The notes: generated by a model from the letters alone, not told the origin. DNA of 64,000 bases from Roridomyces roridus (GCA_029378245.1 JARKIF010000011.1:1488001-1552000), one strand, 5' to 3'. Positions 11,191 to 21,147 are shown, counted from the first letter of the stretch. Numbers and translations: made by a program.

Positions 11191-12576
11191 ATGCCGAGGC
11201 GGCCATTCAGAATTGAGCAAGACTCGGCCTCGCCACCTCCTATTCATCGCCTGCCCGTGGAACTGCTCGTCATGATATTCAAGCTGTTCCTCGAAGGGCT
11301 TGATAATACCATCGATGCACTGTTCATTCTCAGCGGCGTGTGTTGCCGGTGGCGCATTGTCTGCGTTGGCACGCCGCAGCTTTGGGTCAACCCCCACTTT
11401 CACCGCTCCCCGGTTCAACCTACCTTGAATCGGGAGATGATGCTCCAAATACTCTCTCGATCCGCACCCCTTCCGCTCTCGCTCACCGTGGATATGATCG
11501 GTCACCGGTCGCTCCCAATTTGCGTGCGAAATCCGGGTAACCCGCTTGCGTTTGGCCCGCTGCGGAAGGTTCGTGATCGACTACAGCATATGGTCCTCAC
11601 CCTCGACGCCGGAGATGTTGTGGGACGGGCACCATCCAATCCCACGTTTCCCAAGTTGATCTCCCTCGACATTACCCTCGAGGATGACACACGACTTCAG
11701 CTGAGCACCGTGATGTCGTTCTTCCGGTCCTCGCCCACGCTGAAATCATTCTGCCTCACGATCCGTTCCTTGACCGACGCTTGGAATGTCCCCGAGTTTT
11801 CCTGGGCAGGATTGACGACACTGGCGCTCCTAATCCCGATGGACGACGTTGCATTCCACGATATCCTCGTGCAGTGTCCCCTCTTGGAAGAGTGTCGTCT
11901 CGTGCGTGTTGGGCACAACATCGCCATGCTGCAACGACCCGTGCACACCATGCCCGCTGTGAGATCCCTGCATCTCTCGCCAGCTATGCACGGCTGCGCC
12001 GATATTCTCAACCACCTAACCCTTCCCCGCCTCACTTGCCTCACACTCGCGTCTTATACCGACGTCACTCTCCCCGTAGCACTCATCAACCTCTACCACC
12101 GCTCGCACTTTGCGCTCCGCATTTTGAAGTTGAAGGGACTCCGGCGAATGCGGCGGCTAGAGCTGCTCGGATTCCTGCACTGCGTTCAATCGTCCCTCCG
12201 GACGCTCGAGCTCACTGGGATGTCGTGGTGCATCAGAAGTCCGAATTTCTTCCCCATGTTGGAGGCAGGGACGACGGCGCATAGATATGCCGATCTCCGC
12301 CTGCCTCAACTCACCGCACTTACTGTGCGTCATAACAGCGCCGGGTTGGATGGCGCTGCTCTCGTGAGGATGCTCAGGTCGCTTTGGCGCCGGCGGGATC
12401 GGGAGGAAGCGCCGTTCCCTGCGATTCAGCGTGTGGAGTTGGATTTGAACGGGCTTGCGTTTGAGGAGAAGGTGGAGGAAGAGTTGGCGGCGATTACGAG
12501 CGAGTCGGAGGGGTTTTTGAGGGACTTGGGTTTTAGACGGAATAATTTGCACGGAGGACCGGGGACATGTCACTGA
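11191..12576 (+). CDS. F-box-like protein with LRR-like C-terminus
   Basis: A single long exon encodes about 461 residues from the ATG at 11191 (MPRRPFRIEQDSASPPP). Earlier in-frame codons offer no ATG. Residues about 15-75 form an F-box-like motif: IHRLPVELLVMIFKLFL, then LSGVCCRWRIVCVGTPQLWV. This matches the LPxELLxxIF...CxxWRxxxxxxPxLW pattern of Agaricomycete F-box-like proteins. The rest is a series of leucine-rich stretches about 25 residues apart (for example LRILKLKGLRRMRRLELLGFL), as expected for an LRR-type substrate-binding half. Family knowledge suggests a substrate receptor for an SCF ubiquitin ligase; the substrate is unknown. These genes are strongly expanded in mushrooms, and two more follow within 6 kb. 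Confidence 0.85.
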   Translation: MPRRPFRIEQDSASPPPIHRLPVELLVMIFKLFLEGLDNTIDALFILSGVCCRWRIVCVGTPQLWVNPHFHRSPVQPTLNREMMLQILSRSAPLPLSLTVDMIGHRSLPICVRNPGNPLAFGPLRKVRDRLQHMVLTLDAGDVVGRAPSNPTFPKLISLDITLEDDTRLQLSTVMSFFRSSPTLKSFCLTIRSLTDAWNVPEFSWAGLTTLALLIPMDDVAFHDILVQCPLLEECRLVRVGHNIAMLQRPVHTMPAVRSLHLSPAMHGCADILNHLTLPRLTCLTLASYTDVTLPVALINLYHRSHFALRILKLKGLRRMRRLELLGFLHCVQSSLRTLELTGMSWCIRSPNFFPMLEAGTTAHRYADLRLPQLTALTVRHNSAGLDGAALVRMLRSLWRRRDREEAPFPAIQRVELDLNGLAFEEKVEEELAAITSESEGFLRDLGFRRNNLHGGPGTCH

Positions 12577-12632
12577 AATACGGCATTCACGATCATGGTA
12601 CCAAAACTTCAATGAGAACGCTCTCGCATTAA

Positions 12633-12670
12633 CGCTCAGTCCCGAATCGAACAGGAGTTCACAATGAGCG
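12633..12670 (-). repeat. tRNA-like mini-hairpin 1
   Basis: Minus strand: outer stem CGCTCA/TGAGCG (6 bp), an 8-nt single strand, then a T arm TCCTG-TTCGATT-CGGGA (five pairs including one G-U). It looks like a tRNA acceptor plus T arm with the D and anticodon arms missing. Confidence 0.45.
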
Positions 12671-12873
12671 ACTGGCTGTACCGCTAGCTATGCTGAGGAG
12701 TTGGGTTTCAATATCGAAATTATACGCGTTTGGATTTACATAACACGGTGGCAGCTTTGTAGCATATAATCAGTCCAGATATCAATCCTGAAGCAGGCCC
12801 CTCACAGGCATGTGTTGCCGGTACACTTTAGACATCCACGGACCCAAAGAAAAACTTCAGCTCGGGCTTACAT

Positions 12874-12913
12874 GCCCAGTCCCGGGTCGAAACCGGAGCC
12901 TTCGGTACTGGGC
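12874..12913 (-). repeat. tRNA-like mini-hairpin 2 (best formed)
   Basis: Minus strand: perfect 7-bp acceptor-like stem GCCCAGT/ACTGGGC, linker ACCGAAGGC, and T arm TCCGG-TTTCGAC-CCGGG. It is 40 nt in all, with no room for D or anticodon arms. Confidence 0.5.
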
Positions 12914-13037
12914 CTCCACAGGTGGTGTGTTACGAGCCAGTGCATGTTGAGTTGTGGTCAGGGCTTTATCCTCAGAGCTGAGATCGGTGAGCAGTTCTCA
13001 AGTTCGACAAAAAAAAAACGGGCTTACTCTCAACTGA

Positions 13038-13080
13038 TATCCCAGACCCGAATCGAACCACTCTGAGATTGCGCGGGATA
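13038..13080 (-). repeat. tRNA-like mini-hairpin 3
   Basis: Minus strand: outer stem TATCCC/GGGATA, with the T-loop-like GGTTCGATTCGGG inside. The T stem itself pairs poorly, so this is a diverged member of the array. Confidence 0.35.
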
Positions 13081-13248
13081 ACCGGGCTCATTTGGAGTAC
13101 CCGGTATGTACCCAGATGAATGCATCCTCGAATTCAAAGAATTTCGCTGTCGGCCCTGGACAGAGCATTGAAAACCTCGGAATGCCTCAGAAGATGGGGT
13201 GCCGGGCCCGGGAAAAAAGATTGTACGAGGCCGCAAGTTCAAGCCAAA

Positions 13249-13292
13249 GCCCAATCCCGAATCGAACAGGAATAACCACGACTGAGTGGGGC
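13249..13292 (-). repeat. tRNA-like mini-hairpin 4
   Basis: Minus strand: T arm TCCTG-TTCGATT-CGGGA, identical to that of mini-hairpin 1, with an imperfect outer stem GCCCCA/TTGGGC. Confidence 0.4.
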
Positions 13293-13505
13293 AGTTCGGT
13301 ATGAGTTGAGTTATAGACTTCGAATTCGAGACTCGATGATAGTTAATAGCTTTGAATTGACAATTCGAGACAAGCACACTGGCGGGATCATCACAGCCGG
13401 CATCCGCTTGAGGGGAAAACGGCAGATGGTGTCGGCGCCAATCGTTGATGTCGACACTTCGACACAAGTAGTCCCCAAAAAAAGCCACTGACTCCCATTG
13501 TCAAC

Positions 13506-13559
13506 GCCCAGTCCCGAGTCGAACGGCAGGCTTCTTTTTAATACAGAAGCACTGCTGGC
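13506..13559 (-). repeat. tRNA-like mini-hairpin 5 with an extra arm
   Basis: Minus strand: outer GCCAG/CTGGGC with a one-base bulge, an internal hairpin GCTTCT/AGAAGC in the place of an anticodon arm, then TGCCG-TTCGACT-CGGGA. It resembles a D-armless tRNA, with one G-G mismatch in the T stem. Confidence 0.4.
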
Positions 13560-13677
13560 CATGTGTACAGTGAGTGACTTGTGACGGACTACGGTATGAA
13601 CATATTGGCTTGAGTTTCTGATTCTGATTTCAAAAGGCGACGACGCGTCGTCCACTCCTCGCAGGTCCCAAACCAGA

Positions 13678-13968
13678 CTAGAGTTGGCCTGACATCACCG
13701 TAACCTGTGAAGCAGTCACTTGGAAAGTTCCGGCGGACTCGAAGTGGGCCATCATCCTTGTTGAACTCCTCCGAGCAGCCTTGGCGAGAGTACGCATATA
13801 GCCTTCTCGGCCTTCATGGCCGCCCTCGAATTCAACACGACCAGAAAGCCCGATAACACTGACGGGCGGACCATGTCTATCCAACACCACTTCCTCTCTG
13901 TTCCTGGCGCCTGGCCGTACCTTGGCAGGATGCACCGTCATCTGTCCCATACCAGGTGACGCCCCCAC
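13678..13968 (-). CDS. Hypothetical short reading frame
   Basis: A 96-codon minus-strand frame without introns. Its codon choice is mildly coding-like, and the chain is mixed alpha/beta in character (for example EEVVLDRHGPPVSVIGLSG). I do not recognise it. It has no signal peptide or motif. It could be an exon of a larger gene or chance. Confidence 0.3.
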   Translation of the reverse strand: MGASPGMGQMTVHPAKVRPGARNREEVVLDRHGPPVSVIGLSGRVEFEGGHEGREGYMRTLAKAARRSSTRMMAHFESAGTFQVTASQVTVMSGQL

Positions 13969-14065
13969 CCGTATCCCGGTCGTTTTTGTGCCGTCATCCT
14001 ACCATGTTGGGTTCCCGCCCGGGTCCGGGGCTCACGCGAAGATATCCCGATTCCCGCCGGCAAAG

Positions 14066-14072
14066 TATAAAT
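14066..14072 (+). promoter_or_regulatory. TATA box of the CBM1 gene
   Basis: TATAAAT lies 75 bp before the ATG at 14148, the usual distance for a fungal core promoter with a short leader. Confidence 0.55.
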
Positions 14073-14147
14073 GCAGCCTGAGGAAGGGGTCGACGACTCG
14101 ATACGAGGTCCACACACGAGTACCAACCAACCTTGCTGTTAGCCAAG

Positions 14148-14431
14148 ATGCACTTCTCCTCAATCGCACCCCTCCTGGTCGTCATCCTCCCCGCCTTCGT
14201 GGCTGCCGACATCGGGATTTACGGGCAGTGTGCCGGGGATGGTATTGCGTGGCCCGATGGTCAGTACTTGCATTGAAATCCAACCTATAATCTGACGCCG
14301 ATGTAGTTTGTGCCGAAGGCCTTACGTGCCAATATTCCAACTTTTGGTTCTCGCAGTGTTTGCCGCCGGATGAAGCCACCACCACCACTACTGATGCCAC
14401 GGACCCGACTCCGACGGCTACTAGCACATAG
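14148..14431 (+). CDS. Small secreted CBM1-like protein
   Basis: Two exons (intron 14260-14306, branch CTGAC) encode about 78 residues. A signal peptide (MHFSSIAPLLVVILPAFVAA) is followed directly by a family 1 carbohydrate-binding module: YGQCAGDGIAWP, VCAEGLTCQY and SNFWFSQCLP. The four cysteines and the aromatic positions match the CBM1 pattern (YGQCGG...C...G..C......YSQCL), with Ala in place of one Gly. The chain then ends in a Thr/Asp-rich tail with no catalytic domain. CBM1 modules bind cellulose or chitin. A lone secreted module could tether to the plant cell wall or mask the hypha. Here CBM1 sits alone at the N-terminus, which is unusual because it normally rides on an enzyme. Confidence 0.88.
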
Positions 14432-14911
14432 TGTTGGTTTTATTCCGCGAGAGTGAAGTGAGCTCCTGGGGGGAAGTCGGATAATTCATTACTACCAAAT
14501 CATATCGCTTGGCAATTGACCACCGCAAGGCGTGTCTAAACCTACTGTACTTAGTCCGTGGAAACAAGCCACCGTCATGTTCCTAGTGCTTCAAGTGCTT
14601 GAAGTGCTTCGAATTCGCAGAAGCCGGGGCTTGTTTGGGCTCTCCGACAATACCTCATTCAGTGACCGTTCGAGTCGGAGCTGTGTATCGTTACGCGCCT
14701 TTCTACTGCCTACCCTTTTTCGTGCCAGAGCCAGGACTGGAAGCTTTCGCGATGTATACTGACTGGCTAAGAACAATATGGGAGCCACTCATTGCTGGGA
14801 AGTTTCCACTGTTGGACGGATCGCAGAAGCCGAGCGTGCCGATGAGGATCAGGTGGCTTGATTTGATTGCGCTTGTGATTGTTTGTTATCGGCTCTCATC
14901 TTACTCCCACC
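14432..14911. other. Intergenic, no gene seen
   Basis: Short plus-strand frames at 14532-14919 overlap the promoter of the next gene and lack features. Confidence 0.5.
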
Positions 14912-15950
14912 ATGACTGAGCTTTCCCCTGCTCTGCCGCAGGACCTCGAGGGGGAGATCTTCCTGCTCGCAGCCTACAGCAACCCTCCATCTGTACCGAC
15001 CTTGATGCTCGTGGCACAGCGGGTGAAAGCATGGTAAGTGGCTCTTTATGCTTACCATGCATCATCTTAAATCTTTGGCCTCACCACGATTTGCAGGGTG
15101 GAAGTGTTTCGCTACCGCGTCATGATTCTCTACAAAAAAAACGCACACCACGGAGTACCATGGGACAAGGACTACCCCTTTCCCGACGACGAGGAATTCT
15201 CGCATCTTCGATCCATCCCACCCGTGACTTTGCGGAACTCTGTTCGCCATCTTTTCATCCAGCTTTTGTCCAAGGAGATGACAAAGTATTTCCTGTCCAC
15301 TTGCGGCGATCTTCAGGACTTGTTCCTTTACCCCGATGGCTATTCGTCCCTCCTCGATACTCTCGGCGAGCTCCATTTGCGGCGCTTCCACTGTGATATG
15401 CAGCTGTTGTTTTCCGGCAGCGACGAGGATCTTTTTGGACCCACTAACATTGACTTCACCCACTCCCTGTTTTCCAATATCACCCATCTCGAGTTTTTTG
15501 ACCAAGTTGTCAGCACACCTCCGCTGTCATACTGGGCCGGCCTCGCGAGTATCCCACATTTGACTCACCTGTCATTCTACGAGCACGAGTTCCTGCCGCT
15601 GGTTCCTCAGGCTCTCAGGGATTGTCCCAACCTACGCGTGGTTCTATTTCAATGCACGCTGAACGAGTTGGACGGAGAGGTAGGGCTCGTGATTCCCACG
15701 AGGGACCTGCGTTTCGTCCAGATGGCTAGTCCGGACGCGATCGAAGGGTATACGAATGATTGGCTAGAAGGCGCCCTCACCGGTCGCGATTTCTGGTCTA
15801 GAGCGGACGAGCATGTAAGGAAGCGCATTTCCGGGGAAGGTATGTTGCTACGTCTTGTCTCGTCTCGTCTCGTTACCGTTTACAATATTCTTTTCAGTGA
15901 CCAGCTACGTCATGGATGGAAGCATGGAGCTCCCGACGGTCGATTCTTGA
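14912..15950 (+). CDS. Agaricomycete F-box-like family protein
   Basis: Three exons with introns 15034-15096 and 15840-15897, phases matching. The product is about 305 residues, starting MTELSPALPQDLEGEIF and ending in the short last exon at VDS. The opening (LPQDLEGEIFLLAAYSNPPSVPTLMLVAQRVKAWVEVFRYRVM) is the characteristic start of a very large mushroom-specific family with a shortened F-box-like helix bundle. Later parts carry leucine-rich stretches (LTHLSFYEHEFLPLVP, LRVVLFQCTLNELDG), typical of this family. It probably recruits targets to a cullin ligase, although many members lack proven function. It lies between the CBM1 gene and another F-box gene on the same strand. Confidence 0.85.
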
Positions 15951-16658
15951 GACGACATCTACCTGTTCTCTGTTGTAATTTCCTCAACGATTTGTTTTGC
16001 TTCATCAACCGACGGTCCCTCCCTCCTCCGAGATTCCGCCAGCAAACTCCCTTTGTAGGCTCGGACCACCACTTTATTTTCGGTATTACCTCCAATGAAC
16101 GTCCCAATGAGGTATAACTTGATAAATCCCACCAGTCTCTCTAGGCAGTAATGCCTCGCCCGCAAAAACTGCCCAGGAGAGGCAGGTTCGAGTCTACTCC
16201 CTTTGCGACATCCCCACCTGATACTTGTCGATTATGGTCTGAAGTACGCAACCCGAGCGGCGCTCATCAGGTCGAGCGTGTCGCTGAGCTCAAGTGTCCG
16301 TGCGTTATGCGTCCGGTTGTCGCTATCGCTGCGTTGATTTGTGGGCCTTCGGTGGCAGTCTTTTTGCAGACGCCCTATTTGCCTCATGAATGATCTCTCC
16401 CATGCGGTTCCAACTACTTTCCTTGTTGTTCAGCCATGATGAGTGCGCTTCTCTTCCAACTCCTTATCTTGACACATCTGTGGAACTAATCCAAGGAAAG
16501 CAGCGTTGAATTCAATCATAACTGCCGAGGACGCCGTGTACGATCAGAAGGCCGGGGATCAATGCCATATCTGAATAAATGTCCACCTGACGACATTCAG
16601 TCAGGCCTGGCCTCCACCGTGATCCCCGTCATGGACCCCACTTCTTCCCGCTCTCACC
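15951..16658. other. Intergenic, no gene seen
   Basis: A tRNA T-loop-like GGTTCGAGTC at about 16183 lacks pairing partners. No credible gene was found. Confidence 0.5.
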
Positions 16659-18258
16659 ATGCCCTTCCATGACCTTGACGAGCACGCCGTCGCCGAGATC
16701 CTGGCCTGCTGCGATATCCGCGATGTGCTCTCCTTCACACGGGTGACTTTCGGGACTCGACTGCACGATGGCCGACGACTGACGTTAAGCAGGTGAATCG
16801 ACAGTGTCGGATCCTCGCTTTATCGAAACAGCTCTGGATACACCTTATCCGGGACTTGGAGTACCGTGGGCTGCGCGATTCGGACCCGAAAGAGCACCTA
16901 CACACCCTCACGACCTCGCAGCTCCAAGATCTCGTCAAGCACACTGTGCTCGGGCCCCGCACCTGGTCTCCGACGTGTCCGACGCCGCCGAAGATCAAGC
17001 GCGATGTCGTAGTGCGTTTCGACAAGCCGCTCGCTCGGCGGACGTCCGTCGTTCTTCTCCCGGGTGGCAAATACATCTTCCTCTGCGAGCGATGGGACGA
17101 CCTCAAGATCGTGCAAGTCGCAACGGGGCGGCGAGTCTGGATCCCGCCTAGCCGGGTGGCGTCGTGGTCGTGGGATATGATGGACGGCGGAGATCGGATT
17201 GTGGTCGACTTCCAGACCTACGGGTCCAGCTAGTGCGTGCTCTGTTCTATTACCACGCCCAGCTGATTGCCTCTTATCAGTGAAAAGGCGATTCACATCG
17301 TGGAGATCGACCTTGAAACGGGCGATTGCCGTGAAGCCCTCTGTCTGCCCATTCTCGACGACGTCGAGCATCCTTCGCTCCACGGCGATTTCTTCTCCAT
17401 CTGCATCCGCACAGAATTTGCTTTCGAGGCATCCGATCTTCTGCTCATCATCAACTGGCGCACAAAGACGTACGCCCTCCTCGAATTTCCCCCGTCCTTC
17501 ACGGTAACTCCGTTCCATCCATGATTTGCCGTCTCGCATTGACACCAAGATTCTAGATGCGTGCGGTGCTTCTTCCTGACCATGTGGTGGTCACGTACAC
17601 CGAAACCCAACCAACGAACCGCCGACGCCTGCTCATCTACTCACTCACCTCGCCCTCTCTTCTCTGGCGCCCTATCCACGCCATGCCACGTCTCCTCGAC
17701 ATCACCAGCCCCCAACATCCCACTCCGTTGATCACACATGCCCTCCCCGAGTCACCCAACCAAGTCCAAATCCTCTCCCTCCGCGTATACAAGGACCCCC
17801 TCCAGCACAACGCCTCCGTAATCACCATATACAACTCTGCACGCGAAGAGCTCCTCCCTAATATGGGATTCTTCTCCCGGCTTTTCAGCGCTTTTGGCTG
17901 GCACAACACCGACGCGCTGCCCTACGTGCGATACCGTTCGGCCCTTCAATCATTCCATTTCTCTGTGAATCCCGAGTGCCGATTCAGAGTCCTTGCGCCC
18001 GTGCGCGCGGCGCATTTTTCCACCCCGCCGGCATTGACGTTGGCTGGTTACGGTGTTGACATGCCGCTCTATGGGAGTCTCGTGTTCATGGACGCTCGAT
18101 GTGAGCGTGAGGGCGTGTGCGTGGTGGATTCGGAGCCTACGAGGGAGGTGCTTCAGAGGAGGACGGTGGATTCTGGCCATGTGAGCCCGCTTGGTGTGTA
18201 TAGTTCGGCGGTAGTGGATGTGGGGGAATTTGAGGTCAGGGTTTCTTATTTTGTTTAG
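16659..18258 (+). CDS. F-box protein with beta-propeller-like C-terminus
   Basis: Four exons (introns 16743-16792, 17233-17280, 17504-17556) splice in frame. The start at 16659 gives the short F-box MPFHDLDEHAVAEILACC-DIRDVLSFTR, then VNRQCRILALSKQLWIHLIRDL. An upstream ATG at 16631 runs into a stop and is rejected. The remaining about 480 residues are beta-rich, with repeated patterns such as VLLPGGKYIFLCERWDDLKI, WSWDMMDGGDRIVVDF and FFSICIRTEF. This is the architecture of a common mushroom F-box family with a C-terminal propeller-like region. It probably acts as a substrate adaptor for SCF. It is the third F-box-like gene on the same strand within 7 kb. Confidence 0.85.
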
Positions 18259-18681
18259 TTTTCGGGAGGAACGGTGTCGAATGTATATTAGAGTGTATCT
18301 TTATCTTGTATATCTGTGCATTTAGGATGACAACTAACGAATGGAATGACTTTGTATGTGGGAACCGTTGTCGCGTGCCTATATGAGTATACGTATTGGC
18401 TGACTGTTTTTCTATGGTTTGCCGGATGGACACGGACACTCAGTACTCAGCTGAGAAGTCCTTCAATCTGGCACGCAAAACCGTTTCCCTTGTATTTGAT
18501 ACATGTATCGTCCTCCGAGTCCAAAGGGTAAAAGCTCAGTCGAGTACGAAGAGCCAGGCAGATAGAACAAGAAAAGATCCCGAGAGTGTTCTTTTGGCCA
18601 GGTCTCATACGTGCTTGTACTCAAGGACCATGGCTGGAGAGCTGGCCGAAACAGAAATAAAAAGGCTGCGGAAATATCCGA

Positions 18682-18728
18682 CAGCAGTGGCCCGAATCGA
18701 ACGGGTAGATTGCACACCCATCCGCTGC
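18682..18728 (-). repeat. tRNA-like mini-hairpin 6
   Basis: Minus strand: outer stem AGCAGCG/CACTGCT (six of seven pairs), a 16-nt linker, then T arm ACCCG-TTCGATT-CGGGC with four of five pairs. Confidence 0.45.
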
Positions 18729-19201
18729 TGGTATGTACTGTCCACAACCACTAGTGGGTGGTTGAAGAGCTCTTATCGTTTGCCAAAGTGCGCGTTTTCT
18801 TACTATTGAGATATCGACCTCCTGATCGTGAAGGCCGAAACAGAAGGCCGGGATGAGAGAAAAATTGCGAATATGTTACAATGCCAACAGCGCGGACCCG
18901 AACTGAACGGGCGAAAGAAAGTACACACGTTGAATACTCCCGTACGATCGTTAGCGGCTGTGGTGGAATAGCAAGTCATGCTGGCCCAGCTGAGAACCCA
19001 ACACAGTCCAAGCGCCCAAGAGTGTGACGCGATGGGACGTTGAACAAGACTAGGAACAAGAATCCGAGCAAAATATTTGAATTTCAGAAATTTGAGAGAG
19101 CTACGTCTGTGAAATGAGTCTGTACTCGCGAGGGCATGGAGTGGTAAGGGTTGAAGGGGTGGGATGAGATGAAAAAAAAAATCACACATGCAGCAATGTA
19201 C

Positions 19202-19260
19202 AGCACCGACCCGAATCGAACGGGTAGATCGAACTGGCCAAAGTACACTCGCGGAGTGCT
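19202..19260 (-). repeat. tRNA-like mini-hairpin 7
   Basis: Minus strand: a perfect T arm ACCCG-TTCGATT-CGGGT followed by GGTGCT, which pairs with AGCACT 40 nt upstream. A related copy at about 18890-18950 keeps the T arm (GCCCG-TTCAGTT-CGGGT) but has lost the outer stem. Confidence 0.45.
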
Positions 19261-19558
19261 CTCGCATGATCGTTAGCGGCTGGTCGAAGAGCAAGTCTCG
19301 TTGACCAAGCTAAGAGCCCAAGAGACCAAGGATGCGATGGCGCACTACGTGTAAACAAGACGAGGTGCAAGTTGGGTACAAGAATCCGATTTGAATTTCA
19401 CAGACTTGAGAGAGCGTATTTACATGGTACGTCTGTGTGAGGAATAATCAGTCTGCACTCGGGGGAATTGGAGTAGAGAGTCGAACCTTTCAGTCAGCAC
19501 GAAGCGATCCGATCCGTACAAAATACCAAGAAAAAACAAGATGTTCTATATCCCCCCA

Positions 19559-20281
19559 TCAAGCGGCATAACGGGCGTAAGCCGACGACGACGAAGCCGC
19601 CATCGTCCCCGGAGTGAGAAGCGGGGGATCCGACCAGGGTGCATCCGGCGTGGCACCAAAGCCCTCGGAGGTGGTGGGGAATCGCCGAGATAGATGGAAA
19701 AGCAGAGAATTTCGGAGGACGGTGGGGTCGAGGGACGCGGCTCAAGATGCTTTTGCTGGAGCGGAGGTGCTTGATGCCGGTCCTTCCCCGTGTCTTCGAT
19801 CGGTGGACAAGTGAGCCGGGTACTGAGCTTCAAGACGAGGATGTACTAACCATCTGCCACAGATCCAATCTGTAGCTGATCATGAAGCCGCTGCACCTCG
19901 GCTCGCAGTCTCTCATTCTCCCTTAATAGCTCGTGCTCGCGTTCTCTCGCGTACCGCCGCTCCTCCGCCAGCGCGTCCTCGATGGAATCCATGTGATAAT
20001 GGCCGAGTACACACCCTGCGCACGCGGCTTGTGATCCAGAGCTTGATGACGGGGCAGGGCGTGAAACCCGGACGTGCAAGACCTCGCTGCCAGCCCACTG
20101 CCATTCGCAAATCTGCGACGCGTTTTGAGCCATGGTAAACGCGGGAACGGTGCTGTGGATGCCTTTCCCTGCCGCTGGGAGTACGGGACCCGCAATGAGT
20201 GAGAGTTGCGTGCCAGGCGGCGTCGCAAAAAATTGACGCTGTGGTGGTAAGAAACAAGCACGGCCAATCAAGCACCAACAT
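19559..20281 (-). CDS. Coiled-coil protein with N-terminal CxxC, start abutted by a MITE
   Basis: I do not recognise the family. The main exon (20238-19851) encodes QFFATPPGTQLSLIAGP, the segment ICEWQWAGSEVLHVRVSRP, a CAGC motif, and then a clear coiled coil: EERRYAREREHELLRENERL and on to QRLHDQLQ. A 110-bp intron (19741-19850, GTTAGT donor) joins in phase to a last exon ending SSSSAYARYAA. The proposed start is a six-base first exon ATGTTG (20281-20276) followed by a 37-nt intron. The ATG lies inside the target duplication of the adjoining MITE. If that intron is wrong, translation could start at the internal MAQNASQ. The coiled coil suggests a dimer, and the leucine spacing is partly bZIP-like but lacks a full basic region. 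Confidence 0.55.
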
Positions 20282-20602
20282 CAAGAGCTGGCAGATCAAC
20301 TGATCCACGACACTGATTGATCTACCCCCCTCCTTCCATAATGAGACGTAGCTCCGTGAATTCCCTTGATGCCGTCGCTTGCCGACAACTGTCATCAGGC
20401 ATCACTACTTTTTTGCTCCTTGTTAAGCTCGAGGAAGACCTCAGAGAGTGTAACTACCCATCGCTTTCCATCCCTGTAATTTACTTACTCGATGCCAGGC
20501 CCCACTTGCAATTTTGCACCTCTCATGTATTTCCAGATCACATCAGATCCCAATCGGGGTTATCACCTTTGTGTCACGGATCAGTTGATCTGCCAGCTCT
20601 TG
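20282..20602. mobile_element. hAT-like MITE, 8-bp TSD ACCAACAT
   Basis: Inverted termini CAAGAGCTGGCAGATCAACT with the continuation GATCC are perfect at both ends. The 321-bp element is flanked by ACCAACAT at 20274-20281 and 20603-20610. An 8-bp duplication with short termini fits the hAT superfamily. There is no coding capacity. Confidence 0.8.
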
Positions 20603-20610
20603 ACCAACAT

Positions 20611-21147
20611 CGTTATCGCAATTGATGGATGCGTTCGGCATCGGACGCGATGCGGTACTTACTTGATTCAGGGAGCTCCGGAACCGGCGCAAGCTCACCG
20701 TCGTGGCCAGCTATGCACTCCTGGCACTCTGGTTTAGATGGCCGACTGTGATTGCCGAGCTCTGGTGTCAGCATCGTGCATGGCTACGCCTACCTGACCA
20801 AGTGGAGAGGGCAGTCAGACGGAATTCACGGAATCCTGTAAGACAACACAAATAAGACGTCGAGGGCTCTATCACGGGAGAGAGAATGGAATTCAACCAC
20901 AGCCTGCAGGTACCGACGTCCAACAGACGTCGTAGCGAGTAAGTATTGACATTATCTCGCGGGGCGCCCCACATCGCTGTTTTCATCGCGAAACTGTGAT
21001 ATATCTGCAGAAATAACTTTTCTGCCACGGCATCAGGCAACCCTGTTACATGAGCGCGATGTCCGCAACATTTCCGCGGCTAGTGAAAGACATGGAGTAT
21101 AAATATATAATAAATCTCACCGTCGCACTGATAGCATCTCATTTTTC
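20611..21147. other. Upstream region of the Zn2Cys6 gene
   Basis: No gene was seen. A TATAAATATATAA tract at about 21097-21112 may be the TATA region, about 45 bp before the ATG at 21148. Confidence 0.4.

Larger units (their letters stand above)
12577..13677. other. Non-coding region with a tRNA-like mini-hairpin array
   Basis: No gene was seen. Five minus-strand copies of a T-arm-like sequence (plus-strand form CCCGAATCGAAC or close variants) recur every 165-260 bp. Each is enclosed by a short inverted repeat; they are listed separately below. Confidence 0.6.
18259..19558. other. Non-coding region with duplicated tRNA-like segments
   Basis: No gene was seen. The two segments at 18885-18990 and 19200-19315 are diverged tandem duplicates sharing GATCGTTAGCGGCTG and AGTACAC words. 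Each has a T-arm-like core on the minus strand. Confidence 0.5.

Noticed and set aside
16140..16210. Possible tRNA with GGTTCGAGTC T-loop
   Set aside because: Acceptor, D and T stems do not pair; at most a decayed fragment.
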